Shown: positions 6,392-11,638 of the stretch, one piece after another
Numbering within the stretch: position 1 is the first letter of the stretch
Layout: each line of letters starts with the position of its first letter
From: a bacterium
Lineage (GTDB): Bacteria > RBG-13-66-14
Length of the DNA: 11,638 bases
Direction: 5' to 3'
Assembly: GCA_035528375.1 (NCBI GenBank)
Contig: DATKYS010000012.1
Coordinates: forward strand, 1 to 11,638
The notes under the pieces: generated by a model
What the model saw: the letters and a program-made list of their open reading frames with translations, nothing else
Database searches by the model: none
Told to the model about the DNA's origin: nothing
Made by a program: the position numbers and the translations under genes

Positions 6392-7303
6392 ATGAAATAC
6401 TCGATTCCCACCGAGGAGTACGTTACCAGCGGAACCGTGGCGTGCCAGGGTTGCGGGGCGGTGCTGGCGATGCGCTACGCGCTCAAGGCCCTGGGCCCGG
6501 ACACGGTCCTCTCCGTCCCGGCCTGCTGCTGGAGCGTGATTGACGGACCCTTCCCATACTCGTCCACGCTGGTGCCGCTCTTCCACACGGCCTTCGAGAC
6601 CGCGGCGGCGGCCGCCTCGGGCATCCGCAACGGCTTCGCCATCCGGGGCAACGACCACACCACCGTGATGGCCTGGGCCGGCGACGGCGGTACCGTGGAC
6701 ATCGGCATCCAGGCCCTCTCCGGCGCCGTCGAGCGCGACGAGGACATCATCTACGTCTGCTACGACAACGAGGCCTACATGAACACCGGCATCCAGCGCT
6801 CCGGCTCCACCCCCTGGGGCGCCTGGACCACCACCACCCCCGTCCGACATTTCAAGAAAGAAGAGAAGAAGGACATGGTGGAAATCATGGTGGCCCACGG
6901 CATCCGCTACACCGCCACCGCCTGTGTGAGCCACGCCGAGGACTTCGTCAAGAAGATGAAGAAGGCCAAGGAAATACGGGGGACGAAGTACCTCCAGGTC
7001 TTCGCCAGTTGCCCGCCGGGCTGGAAGATGAAGTCCGAGGACTCGATCAAGGCGATGCGCCTGGGTGTGCAGACCGGCATCGTGCCCCTCTACGAGGTGG
7101 AGAACGGCGTGTACAAGATCAACCACAGGCCCAAGGAGTTCAAGCCGGTGGAGGAGTATCTGAAGCTCCAGGGGCGCTTCCGTCATCTGACGCCGGAGGA
7201 TGTGGAACACATCAGGCAATGGCGCGACCACCATTGGAAGGTTCTGGAGGCCAAGGTGGCCATGACCCGGGAGCTCTACGGGGCGGACGCGGCCGGGAAG
7301 TAG
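6392..7303 (+). CDS. porB: 2-oxoacid (probably pyruvate):ferredoxin oxidoreductase, beta subunit
   Basis: A 303-residue thiamine-diphosphate-binding subunit with one [4Fe-4S] cluster. The cofactor motif is GDGGTVDIGIQALSG (97-111) leading to DNEAYMNTG (125-133). Cluster ligands are expected to be Cys18 and Cys21 (CQGC), Cys45 or Cys46 (PACCW), and Cys207 (SCPPGW), the PorB pattern. Start: a GTG at 6389 is immediately followed by ATG at 6392. ATG is preferred because AAAGGAT (6380-6386) is then well spaced. The gene follows porA by 52 bp and closes the cluster. Downstream, the hairpin at 7358-7385 may end the transcript. It accepts 2-oxoacid-derived electrons and passes them to PorD. Confidence 0.95.
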   Translation: MKYSIPTEEYVTSGTVACQGCGAVLAMRYALKALGPDTVLSVPACCWSVIDGPFPYSSTLVPLFHTAFETAAAAASGIRNGFAIRGNDHTTVMAWAGDGGTVDIGIQALSGAVERDEDIIYVCYDNEAYMNTGIQRSGSTPWGAWTTTTPVRHFKKEEKKDMVEIMVAHGIRYTATACVSHAEDFVKKMKKAKEIRGTKYLQVFASCPPGWKMKSEDSIKAMRLGVQTGIVPLYEVENGVYKINHRPKEFKPVEEYLKLQGRFRHLTPEDVEHIRQWRDHHWKVLEAKVAMTRELYGADAAGK

Positions 7304-7357
7304 ACACGCGGCGCACATCCCCCGTTGCCTACCTTTTAAGCGGCGTTGATGGGTGCT

Positions 7358-7385
7358 CGTAGGGGCGGACCTTCAGGTCCGCCCG
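7358..7385 (+). repeat. REP-like palindrome, family A, copy 2
   Basis: Starts CGTAGGGGCG and ends CGCCCG. Perfect 10-bp arms GGGCGGACCT (7363-7372) and AGGTCCGCCC (7375-7384) enclose two bases. It is 54 bp after the porB stop and followed by GTTTCT, so it may also act as a weak terminator for the por transcript. Confidence 0.8.
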
Positions 7386-7403
7386 TTTCTATGGTTGCCC
7401 TCA

Positions 7404-7445
7404 CCCCTAACCCCGTCGGCGCGCCGTTCCCGCGGGGTGGAGGGG
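7404..7445. repeat. Complex inverted repeat in the porB-OMP gap
   Basis: CCCCT (7404-7408) and ACCCCG (7410-7415) pair with CGGGGT (7433-7438) and AGGGG (7441-7445). The loop contains a 10-bp palindrome CGGCGCGCCG (7417-7426). Its CCCTCACCCC start resembles a common style of dispersed palindrome, but I see only one copy here. Confidence 0.5.
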
Positions 7446-7450
7446 ACGCA

Positions 7451-7478
7451 CGGGCGACCGTGGACGGTCGCCCCTACG
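7451..7478 (-). repeat. REP-like palindrome, family A, copy 3 (inverted)
   Basis: Read on the minus strand it starts CGTAGGGGCG and ends CGCCCG. Perfect 10-bp arms are at 7452-7461 and 7464-7473. The inner arms match the degenerate copy at 52-78. Confidence 0.8.
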
Positions 7479-7500
7479 GGTCGGATTTGCATTGGATAAA

Positions 7501-7528
7501 CGTAGGAGCGGGTGTCCACACCCGCCCG
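7501..7528 (+). repeat. REP-like palindrome, family A, copy 4
   Basis: Starts CGTAGGAGCG and ends CGCCCG. Perfect 8-bp arms GCGGGTGT (7508-7515) and ACACCCGC (7518-7525) enclose CC. The inner stem differs from the other copies on both sides together. Confidence 0.8.
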
Positions 7529-7590
7529 TTCGGTTATCCACCGCCATTCGATTGAATATAGTTCTGGCCCCACCCCGGCCAGCAGGTGGG

Positions 7591-7610
7591 CCTCTCCCCA
7601 AAACGAGAGG
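7591..7610. repeat. Short inverted repeat CCTCTC/GAGAGG
   Basis: A 6-bp stem (7591-7596 with 7605-7610) and 8-nt loop at the edge of the hairpin array. Function not evident. Confidence 0.4.
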
Positions 7611-7626
7611 GGACAGCACATAAAAC

Positions 7627-7823
7627 GGGGGCCAAGACCGGCCCCCATCTCTACCGTGCCCGACAATAAAACGGGGGCCAAGACCGGCCCCCATCCAGCT
7701 GCGGTTCCCGCCGACGGCGACACCCAACCCGACGCTCGACTATTTCTCAATAATAAAGGGGGCCAAGACCGGCCCCCATCTTGATCATTTTCCACTAATA
7801 AAAGGGGGCCTTAACCGGCCCCC
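7627..7823 (-). repeat. Array of four near-identical terminator-like hairpins
   Basis: Four 20-nt units at 7627-7646, 7673-7692, 7758-7777 and 7804-7823. Each has GGGGGCC, a 6-nt loop and GGCCCCC. Loops are AAGACC in the first three and TTAACC in the fourth (plus strand). Each is preceded on the plus strand by AATAAA-like sequence, so on the minus strand each GC stem is followed by a T-rich tract. Start-to-start distances are 46, 85 and 46 bp. All read as terminators for leftward transcription from the gene at 8409-7843. Confidence 0.85.
7797..7823 (-). terminator. Primary intrinsic terminator of the outer-membrane protein gene
   Basis: On the minus strand, 19 nt after the stop, GGGGGCC-GGTTAA-GGCCCCC (7823-7804) is followed by TTTTATT (from 7803). 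Stem, loop and T-tract fit rho-independent termination. The three upstream-array copies provide backups. Confidence 0.85.
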
Positions 7824-7842
7824 TTCGCGAAGGTGCAGAGCT

Positions 7843-8409
7843 CTAGAAGAAGAACTTGAGAGTGACCTTGTAGCTCGACCCGGTGATGTTGGCTGCGCCA
7901 TCGTCATCGGTGGCATCGTTGCCGTCGTCGCTGCCCAGGGAGATCGGGTAGCCGATCTGGAAGCCCAGGGCGATCATGTCGCTGAGGAAGTAATCAACGG
8001 CGGAGGTCAGGTTCAGCCCGTAGGTACTGGTGTCAACGGGATCACCAATGCCCCAATCAACGCTCCTCATGAGGTAGAAGAATCCGAGGCCGGCATAGCC
8101 CACGAAGGGGCCGTCGCCCACGGTGCCCAGGAAGTTGACGCCGAAGTCCATGAAGGACTCGCTTGCATCACCCAGGTCGCCGGTTGCCGGTGAAATGCCC
8201 AGGGCATAGTTGAAGACACCCTGGAAGGTCAGGCCGGTGATGCCGTACTGGAGGTTGATACCCAGGCCCAGGGCGTTTCCGGGATACAGCATCGAAGTGC
8301 CAGTTCCGAGAGAAAGACCGGCTCCGAACTTGCCCTCGACCATGTTCTTGCCGAATGCGGCCGGAGCCATCATGAGCAACACAACGGCCAGAATGAGGAA
8401 TTTCTTCAT
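7843..8409 (-). CDS. Small secreted outer-membrane beta-barrel-like protein
   Basis: A 188-residue protein with a clear signal peptide (MKKFLILAVVLLMM then APAAFG; cleavage probably after Gly20). The mature part is rich in Gly and aromatics with alternating hydrophobic strands (LGLGINLQYGITGLTFQG, FVGYAGLGFFYL, MIALGFQIGYPISLG). An acidic Asp-rich loop (DDGNDATDDDG) precedes the last strand, which ends YKVTLKFFF, the terminal Phe signature of beta-barrel proteins. Length suits an eight-stranded barrel of the OmpW/OmpX size class; no specific family is recognised. AAGGAG (8416-8421) is 6 nt before the ATG, so in-frame extensions upstream are rejected. A strong promoter, hairpin leader and tandem terminators suggest high expression. 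Base composition is less GC-rich than its neighbours. Confidence 0.85.
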   Translation of the reverse strand: MKKFLILAVVLLMMAPAAFGKNMVEGKFGAGLSLGTGTSMLYPGNALGLGINLQYGITGLTFQGVFNYALGISPATGDLGDASESFMDFGVNFLGTVGDGPFVGYAGLGFFYLMRSVDWGIGDPVDTSTYGLNLTSAVDYFLSDMIALGFQIGYPISLGSDDGNDATDDDGAANITGSSYKVTLKFFF

Positions 8410-8419
8410 GTGGAGCTCC

Positions 8420-8437
8420 TTAGGGTTTAGGGTTAGG
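8420..8437 (-). repeat. Telomere-like CCCTAA repeats at the OMP ribosome binding site
   Basis: The plus strand reads TTAGGG (8420-8425), TTTAGGG (8426-8432) and TTAGG (8433-8437). In the mRNA this is a short C-rich repeat whose last unit runs into the ribosome binding site AAGGAG. It may be chance, or may keep the start region unstructured. Confidence 0.5.
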
Positions 8438-8452
8438 ACGTAGGTTACAAGC

Positions 8453-8491
8453 AAGCCTTTGATAGGCTTAGACAGAACCCGCATGGGTTCT
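8453..8491 (-). promoter_or_regulatory. Two hairpins in the 5' leader of the OMP gene
   Basis: Near the predicted mRNA start, AGAACCC and GGGTTCT (8485-8491 with 8474-8480) form a perfect 7-bp stem with a 4-nt loop. Next, AAGCCT/AGGCTT (8464-8469 with 8453-8458) forms a 6-bp stem with a 5-nt loop. Such 5' hairpins often protect abundant outer-membrane protein mRNAs from decay, as in E. coli ompA; that role is inferred here. Confidence 0.55.
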
Positions 8492-8508
8492 TACAAGATT
8501 ATTGGTAG

Positions 8509-8537
8509 AGTATAGCCTCACCGGAAAAAAAAGTCAA
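8509..8537 (-). promoter_or_regulatory. Strong sigma70-type promoter of the OMP gene
   Basis: On the minus strand TTGACT (8532-8537), a 17-nt spacer and TATACT (8509-8514) each match consensus at 5 of 6 positions. A/T tracts lie upstream of the -35, resembling an UP element. Transcription would start near 8502, giving a leader of about 92 nt. Confidence 0.85.
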
Positions 8538-8573
8538 ATTTTTCTGTAACTTTTTTCTGCAATCTGTTGTGGG

Positions 8574-8587
8574 GGTTAATCTTAACC
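8574..8587. promoter_or_regulatory. Dyad GGTTAA-TC-TTAACC upstream of the OMP promoter
   Basis: Perfect 6-bp inverted repeats with a 2-bp spacer, centred about 45 bp upstream of the -35 box. Placement fits an activator or other regulator site, but no family can be named. Confidence 0.35.
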
Positions 8588-8657
8588 TCTGTAAAACGAT
8601 ACGCATCTGCGACGGCGCAGCCGTAAATCCGCCGCGGATCGGGCTCCGCCCACAGCA

Positions 8658-9380
8658 CTAGCCGGAGCGGGTCGCCCGTGCGAGGAGAACGGTTCCGGCA
8701 ATCCCCAGGGCGAAAGCGATGGCGGCCCCCGGAACCCCGCCGATGGCCACGGTGGATAAAAGTACCAGGGCCGCCGTCCCCACCCCGAAGTAGAGGCGCA
8801 ATCGCCCGAGGCCGGTTCCCGTCGGCTTGGGCGGCGTTTCCATGTAAACCCGCTCGGCGACCGCCAGGGCCACGCCCCGTCGTCCGCCGGCCGCGTAGCG
8901 CAATCGGTGAATCGGCATGTGGACCAGCGCAGTATCGTACCCCCTCGCGCTCTCCAGCCCCCGTCGCGGCAGATGCGCCTCGGCCTGAGCCGGAGTGATG
9001 GAGGGTTCGACCAACCGGTAGGGCTCGGGGGGCGCGTAGTAGGGGACGAGCCTGCGCTGAGGCGGGGGGAGGTTCGCGTAAAAACGACCCGCCACGTCGG
9101 CGTACGCGACCCGCCAGAGCGGGTTGTCCTCCGCGGGGGTGAAGAGATAGCAGGGCGCCCATAGCGGCTCGTTCTTCTCGATGGTGCAGGGGATGCCCAT
9201 TCGGGCGAGCTTTTCCGCCAGGAGCTCAGCCGGATCCAGGGGTGCCAGCGGGTGGACCAGGTGAGCGATGGTGCGACCGTCCGGGGACACGAAATTCACC
9301 GAACCGCAGAAGGGGCACTTGACCCCCAGGCCGGATTCGGTGAGCGTCCCCTTGCAGTTGTAGCAGGCCGCATCGCCCAT
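8658..9380 (-). CDS. Zinc-ribbon membrane protein of unknown function
   Basis: A 240-residue protein I do not recognise. The N-terminus is a zinc ribbon: Cys6/Cys9 (CYNC) and Cys22/Cys25 (CPFC). The middle region (about 30-190) is soluble and rich in Pro and Tyr, with a WRVAYADVAGRFYANLPPP segment. The last 45 residues form two probable membrane helices (YFGVGTAALVLLSTVAIGG and AAIAFALGIAGTVLLA) ending in a basic tail, so the ribbon is probably cytoplasmic. The start at 9380 is preferred over ATG 9413 because GGTGA lies 5 nt upstream and a candidate -10 box overlaps 9413. The terminal helices and N-terminal ribbon suggest a membrane-tethered regulator or assembly factor, but that is speculation. 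It is followed by the OMP gene, which has its own promoter. Confidence 0.75.
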   Translation of the reverse strand: MGDAACYNCKGTLTESGLGVKCPFCGSVNFVSPDGRTIAHLVHPLAPLDPAELLAEKLARMGIPCTIEKNEPLWAPCYLFTPAEDNPLWRVAYADVAGRFYANLPPPQRRLVPYYAPPEPYRLVEPSITPAQAEAHLPRRGLESARGYDTALVHMPIHRLRYAAGGRRGVALAVAERVYMETPPKPTGTGLGRLRLYFGVGTAALVLLSTVAIGGVPGAAIAFALGIAGTVLLARATRSG

Positions 9381-9408
9381 GAAGCTCACCCAGCCGAAGT
9401 ACGCCTTT

Positions 9409-9438
9409 ATCATACAACGGCCGTTCGAGTCGAGTCCA
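9409..9438 (-). promoter_or_regulatory. Candidate promoter of the zinc-ribbon membrane protein
   Basis: On the minus strand TGGACT (9433-9438, 4/6), an 18-nt spacer and TATGAT (9409-9414, 5/6). It predicts a start near 9402, about 22 nt before ATG 9380, and excludes ATG 9413, which lies inside the -10. Confidence 0.5.
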
Positions 9439-9452
9439 GCCCGCCGGTCGCC

Positions 9453-9481
9453 TTGACCCGTGATTTGGATGGTCGTAAAAT
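9453..9481 (+). promoter_or_regulatory. sigma70-type promoter of the LOG-like/acylphosphatase pair
   Basis: TTGACC (9453-9458), a 17-nt spacer and TAAAAT (9476-9481), each matching 5 of 6 consensus positions. Transcription would start near 9488, about 53 nt before the GTG start. Its -35 is 14 bp from that of the opposing promoter. Confidence 0.75.
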
Positions 9482-9540
9482 CCAGACCGGTCCCGGGCGG
9501 GCTCGACCGTGTCCCGACCGACCCAACGAAAAGGAACGAT

Positions 9541-10044
9541 GTGGAAAGAAGGCTCCAGATCAGCATCATCGGCGGCGCAAGCTGCAGCGAATCCACGGCG
9601 GCCAAGGCGGAGGAGGTCGGTTTCTTGCTGGCCGAAGCGGGGGCGGTGCTGGTGTGCGGCGGCCGGACCGGCGTGATGGAGGCGGCCTGCCGCGGCGCAG
9701 CCAGGGCCGGGGGAACCTCCGTCGGCATCCTCTTGGGGTACGATGACGACGAGGCCAACCCCTACGTGGACATCCGGATACCCACCGGTCTGGGCGTGGC
9801 CCGGAACGCCATCGTCGTCGCCTCGGGCCGGGCGGTCATCGCCATAGACGGCTTCTACGGCACCCTTTCGGAAATCGCCCTGGCGCTGAAGATCGGCCGC
9901 CCCGTAGTCACCCTGGGAAGCTGGCTGCTGCCGCCGCCCCCCGCCGGGCGGAAGGCCGGGGACCCGCTCCACCACGCCCACTCGCCCCAGGAGGCGGTGG
10001 AGATGGCGCTCAGACTGGCGCGGCAATCCCCGGGGGTGACGTGA
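9541..10044 (+). CDS. TIGR00725/LOG-like Rossmann-fold protein with altered GG motif
   Basis: A 167-residue protein of the family often annotated as lysine-decarboxylase-like, related to LOG phosphoribohydrolases. It has the N-terminal nucleotide-binding strand QISIIGGASCSE (6-17), VCGGRTGVMEAACRGA (38-53), GLGVARNAIV (83-92), and GTLSEIALALKIGRPVV. The family's glycine motif (usually GGGxGTLSE) reads DGFYGTLSE at 103-111, so the first glycines are replaced. That may change or abolish nucleotide-ribose hydrolysis. Activity of TIGR00725 members is poorly known in any case. The start is GTG 9541 with AAAAGGA 5 nt upstream; the longer frame to 9460 begins inside the promoter and is rejected. The stop overlaps the acylphosphatase GTG by 4 bp, so the two are probably translationally coupled. 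Confidence 0.85.
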   Translation: MERRLQISIIGGASCSESTAAKAEEVGFLLAEAGAVLVCGGRTGVMEAACRGAARAGGTSVGILLGYDDDEANPYVDIRIPTGLGVARNAIVVASGRAVIAIDGFYGTLSEIALALKIGRPVVTLGSWLLPPPPAGRKAGDPLHHAHSPQEAVEMALRLARQSPGVT

Positions 10045-10313
10045 GAGAGACGCTGCAGGCGGTCGTGGAGGGGATGGTCCAGGGCGTGGGCTTCCGCTGG
10101 TTCGTGATGCGCCACGCCCGGGCGCTGGACCTGGTCGGCACGGTGGCCAACCTGCCCGACGGGACGGTCCGGGTGGTCGCGGTGGGCGAACGTGCCGACC
10201 TGGAATCGCTCGCCGCCCTCCTGCGCGAGGGTCCGACGGCATCCAGCGTCTCCGGCGTTAAACTCCAATGGGCCCCGGCCACGGACACCTACCGCGATTT
10301 CAGCGTTTTCTGA
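10041..10313 (+). CDS. acyP: Acylphosphatase
   Basis: A 90-residue cytoplasmic enzyme that hydrolyses acyl phosphates such as acetyl phosphate or 1,3-bisphosphoglycerate. The two signature motifs are present: VVEGMVQGVGFRWFV, with the catalytic Arg19 in the phosphate loop, and GTVANLPDGTVRVVA, with the catalytic Asn37. Length is typical (about 90-100), ending in DFSVF. The GTG start overlaps the TGA of the upstream LOG-like gene (GTGA). The gene is followed closely by a strong intrinsic terminator. Acylphosphatases also occur as the N-terminal domain of HypF; this one is stand-alone. Confidence 0.93.
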   Translation: MRETLQAVVEGMVQGVGFRWFVMRHARALDLVGTVANLPDGTVRVVAVGERADLESLAALLREGPTASSVSGVKLQWAPATDTYRDFSVF

Positions 10314-10322
10314 ACCTGAAGT

Positions 10323-10351
10323 CCCCGCCCCGAGCGGCGCGGGGTTTTTTT
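10323..10351 (+). terminator. Strong intrinsic terminator after acyP
   Basis: CCCCGC (10323-10328) pairs with GCGGGG (10339-10344) over a 10-nt loop, directly followed by seven T (10345-10351). It lies 10 nt after the acyP stop and separates this pair from ribBA. Confidence 0.88.
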
Positions 10352-10385
10352 AGAAAAGTTCGCGTGCCCGACCGACGGAGGTAAT

Positions 10386-11638
10386 GTGCCTTTCGACGAC
10401 ATCGAGTCGGCCCTGGAGGCGCTAAAAAAAGGCGAGATGGTCATCGTCGTGGACGACGAGGACCGGGAGAACGAGGGCGACCTGATCATGGGGGCCCGGT
10501 TCTGCCGCCCCCAGGACGTGAACTTCATGATCGTCCACGGGCGCGGCATGCTCTGCACCCCCATGGCGCCCGAGTTCACCCGGCGCCTCGAACTGGACAT
10601 GATGGTGCCCGACGCCCACAGCACCGCCCTCTTGGGCACACCCTTCACCGTCACCGTGGACTACCGCCACGGGGTGACCACGGGCATCTCCGCCGAGGAG
10701 CGCTCCAAGACCATCCGGGCCCTGGCGGACCCGTCCTCGACGCCCGGGGATTTCGCCCGACCGGGCCACGTCAACCCCCTGCGCGCCCGGGAGGGCGGGG
10801 TGCTGGTCCGCGCCGGACACACCGAGGCCGTCGTTGACCTCTGCCGCCTGGTCGGCATCGAGCCGGTCGGCGTCCTCATCGAGATTCTCAACGCCGACGG
10901 GACCATGGCCCGCCTCCCCCAACTGCGCGAGTCGAGCCGAGAGTGGGGGGTCCGGCTCATCTCCATCGCCGACCTCATCGAGTACCGCCGCCGCACCGAG
11001 GTTTTGGTGAAAAATGTCGCCTCGGCCCGGCTACCCACCGTCTTCGGCGAGTTCACCATCCACACCTACACCTCCACCATCTCCGACGAGTACCACGTGG
11101 CCCTGGTGATGGGCGAATTCAGCGGGGAGGACCCGATCCTGGTGCGGGTGCACTCCGAGTGCCTCACCGGCGACACCTTCCACAGCCTGCGCTGCGACTG
11201 CGGCCCGCAGCTCGACGTGGCGCTCCGGGCCATCGCCCTCGAGGGGCGGGGGGTCCTTCTGTACCTGCGGCAGGAGGGGCGCGGCATCGGCCTGGTGAAC
11301 AAAATCCGGGCATACGCCCTCCAGGACCAGGGGCGCGACACCGTGGAGGCCAACCTCGAGCTCGGGTTCCCCGCCGACCTGCGCGACTACGGAATCGGGG
11401 CCCAGATTCTCTACGACCTCGGCGTCCGCAAGCTCCGGCTCATGACCAACAACCCGCGGAAGATAGTCGCCCTGGAGGGGTACGGCCTCGAGGTGGTCGA
11501 GCGCGTGCCCGTGGAGGTGGACCCCACCGACGAGAACCTGCACTACCTCTTGACCAAGCAGGAGAAGATGGGGCACCTCTTCAGCAACCTGCCGGAGGGG
11601 GAGAAGTCGCACCACCACCAGCACGAGGTGGAGTCGGA
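10386..11638 (+). CDS. ribBA: Bifunctional 3,4-dihydroxy-2-butanone-4-phosphate synthase / GTP cyclohydrolase II (3'-truncated by window)
   Basis: 417 residues are visible and no stop is reached; homologues are about 400 long, so little is missing. Residues 1-205 form the RibB-type domain, which makes the four-carbon unit of riboflavin from ribulose 5-phosphate: [14 protein letters not shown] (21-34), [22 protein letters not shown], and GHTEAVVDL from 144. Residues about 213-410 form GTP cyclohydrolase II, which opens GTP: zinc ligands Cys259, Cys270, Cys272 with E. coli RibA spacing, [25 protein letters not shown], and MTNNPRKI. Both active sites look intact. The start is GTG 10386, with GGAGG 4 nt before it; the overlapping ATG at 10384 is out of frame. 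The end is His-rich ([10 protein letters not shown]). No FMN riboswitch fits in the 34 nt between terminator and start, and no clear promoter is seen there. Confidence 0.96.
   Translation, partial: MPFDDIESALEALKKGEMVIVVDDEDRENEGDLIMGARFCRPQDVNFMIVHGRGMLCTPMAPEFTRRLELDMMVPDAHSTALLGTPFTVTVDYRHGVTTGISAEERSKTIRALADPSSTPGDFARPGHVNPLRAREGGVLVRAGHTEAVVDLCRLVGIEPVGVLIEILNADGTMARLPQLRESSREWGVRLISIADLIEYRRRTEVLVKNVASARLPTVFGEFTIHTYTSTISDEYHVALVMGEFSGEDPILVRVHSECLTGDTFHSLRCDCGPQLDVALRAIALEGRGVLLYLRQEGRGIGLVNKIRAYALQDQGRDTVEANLELGFPADLRDYGIGAQILYDLGVRKLRLMTNNPRKIVALEGYGLEVVERVPVEVDPTDENLHYLLTKQEKMGHLFSNLPEGEKSHHHQHEVES

Noticed and set aside
6311-7318. Minus-strand frame of 335 codons opposite porB
   Set aside because: Antisense shadow of porB, with no recognisable motif or start signal.
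7346-7795. Small open frames on both strands in the porB-OMP gap
   Set aside because: They run through the palindromic repeats, and their residues are translations of hairpin arms. No ribosome binding sites.
7358-7823. CRISPR array
   Set aside because: The repeats are palindromic, few, of several kinds and irregularly spaced. There are no uniform spacers and no cas genes nearby.
8410-8484. In-frame upstream extension of the OMP gene to 8484
   Set aside because: It would translate the leader hairpins and the CCCTAA repeat. The ATG at 8409 has an ideal AAGGAG and directly starts a signal peptide.
9226-10242. Minus-strand frame of 338 codons opposite the LOG-like gene and acylphosphatase
   Set aside because: Arg/Pro/Gly-rich antisense noise; the plus-strand genes have clear family motifs and a promoter.
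10352-10385. FMN riboswitch upstream of ribBA
   Set aside because: Only 34 nt separate the acyP terminator from the GTG start, too short for an FMN aptamer, and no RFN motif is seen.
11031-11624. Minus-strand frames opposite the GTP cyclohydrolase II domain
   Set aside because: Antisense shadows of ribBA, whose active-site residues are intact on the plus strand.

Overview
The window is GC-rich, ordinary chromosomal DNA from what looks like an anaerobic, diderm (Gram-negative-type) bacterium. The diderm reading rests on three things: a lipobox protein, a YidC with a large periplasmic domain, and a small secreted beta-barrel-like protein ending in Phe. The anaerobic reading rests on a complete four-subunit ferredoxin-dependent 2-oxoacid oxidoreductase. 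Base composition and the density of REP-like palindromes suggest an uncultured candidate phylum (a Coatesbacteria-like lineage is a guess, not shown). I see no phage genes, transposase, CRISPR array, tRNA or rRNA.

Layout. Positions 1-121 hold two palindromic repeats. A leftward two-gene operon (1557 to 122) encodes a glyoxalase-II-like metallo-beta-lactamase hydrolase and a TPR-like lipoprotein, overlapping by 4 bp. Divergent from it, a clear sigma70-type promoter drives yidC (1691-3778), whose product ends in an unusual basic linker plus zinc-ribbon tail. After a possible terminator, a strong promoter with an extended -10 (3901-3929) and a structured, internally repeated leader precede porG-porD-porA-porB (4108-7303). 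This is the gamma-delta-alpha-beta order known from Pyrococcus and Thermotoga. The cluster is interrupted by an intrinsic terminator and by palindromes.

Positions 7304-7842 are non-coding and densely filled with hairpins: several REP-like palindromes, then four near-identical GC hairpins with T-tracts on the minus side. The last of these terminate a leftward gene for a small outer-membrane-type protein (8409 to 7843), which has its own strong promoter and a structured leader. Upstream lies a leftward membrane protein with an N-terminal zinc ribbon (9380 to 8658). Its promoter sits back to back with that of a rightward pair, a TIGR00725/LOG-like protein and acylphosphatase, overlapping by 4 bp and closed by a strong terminator. 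The window ends inside ribBA, a bifunctional riboflavin biosynthesis gene cut by the window edge.

The genes are mostly housekeeping: membrane protein insertion, pyruvate/ferredoxin metabolism and riboflavin synthesis. No self-contained new system is evident. The items most worth a second look are the zinc-ribbon tail on YidC, the repeated por leader and interrupted por cluster, the tandem terminator array, and two dispersed palindrome families, one with base changes that preserve pairing.
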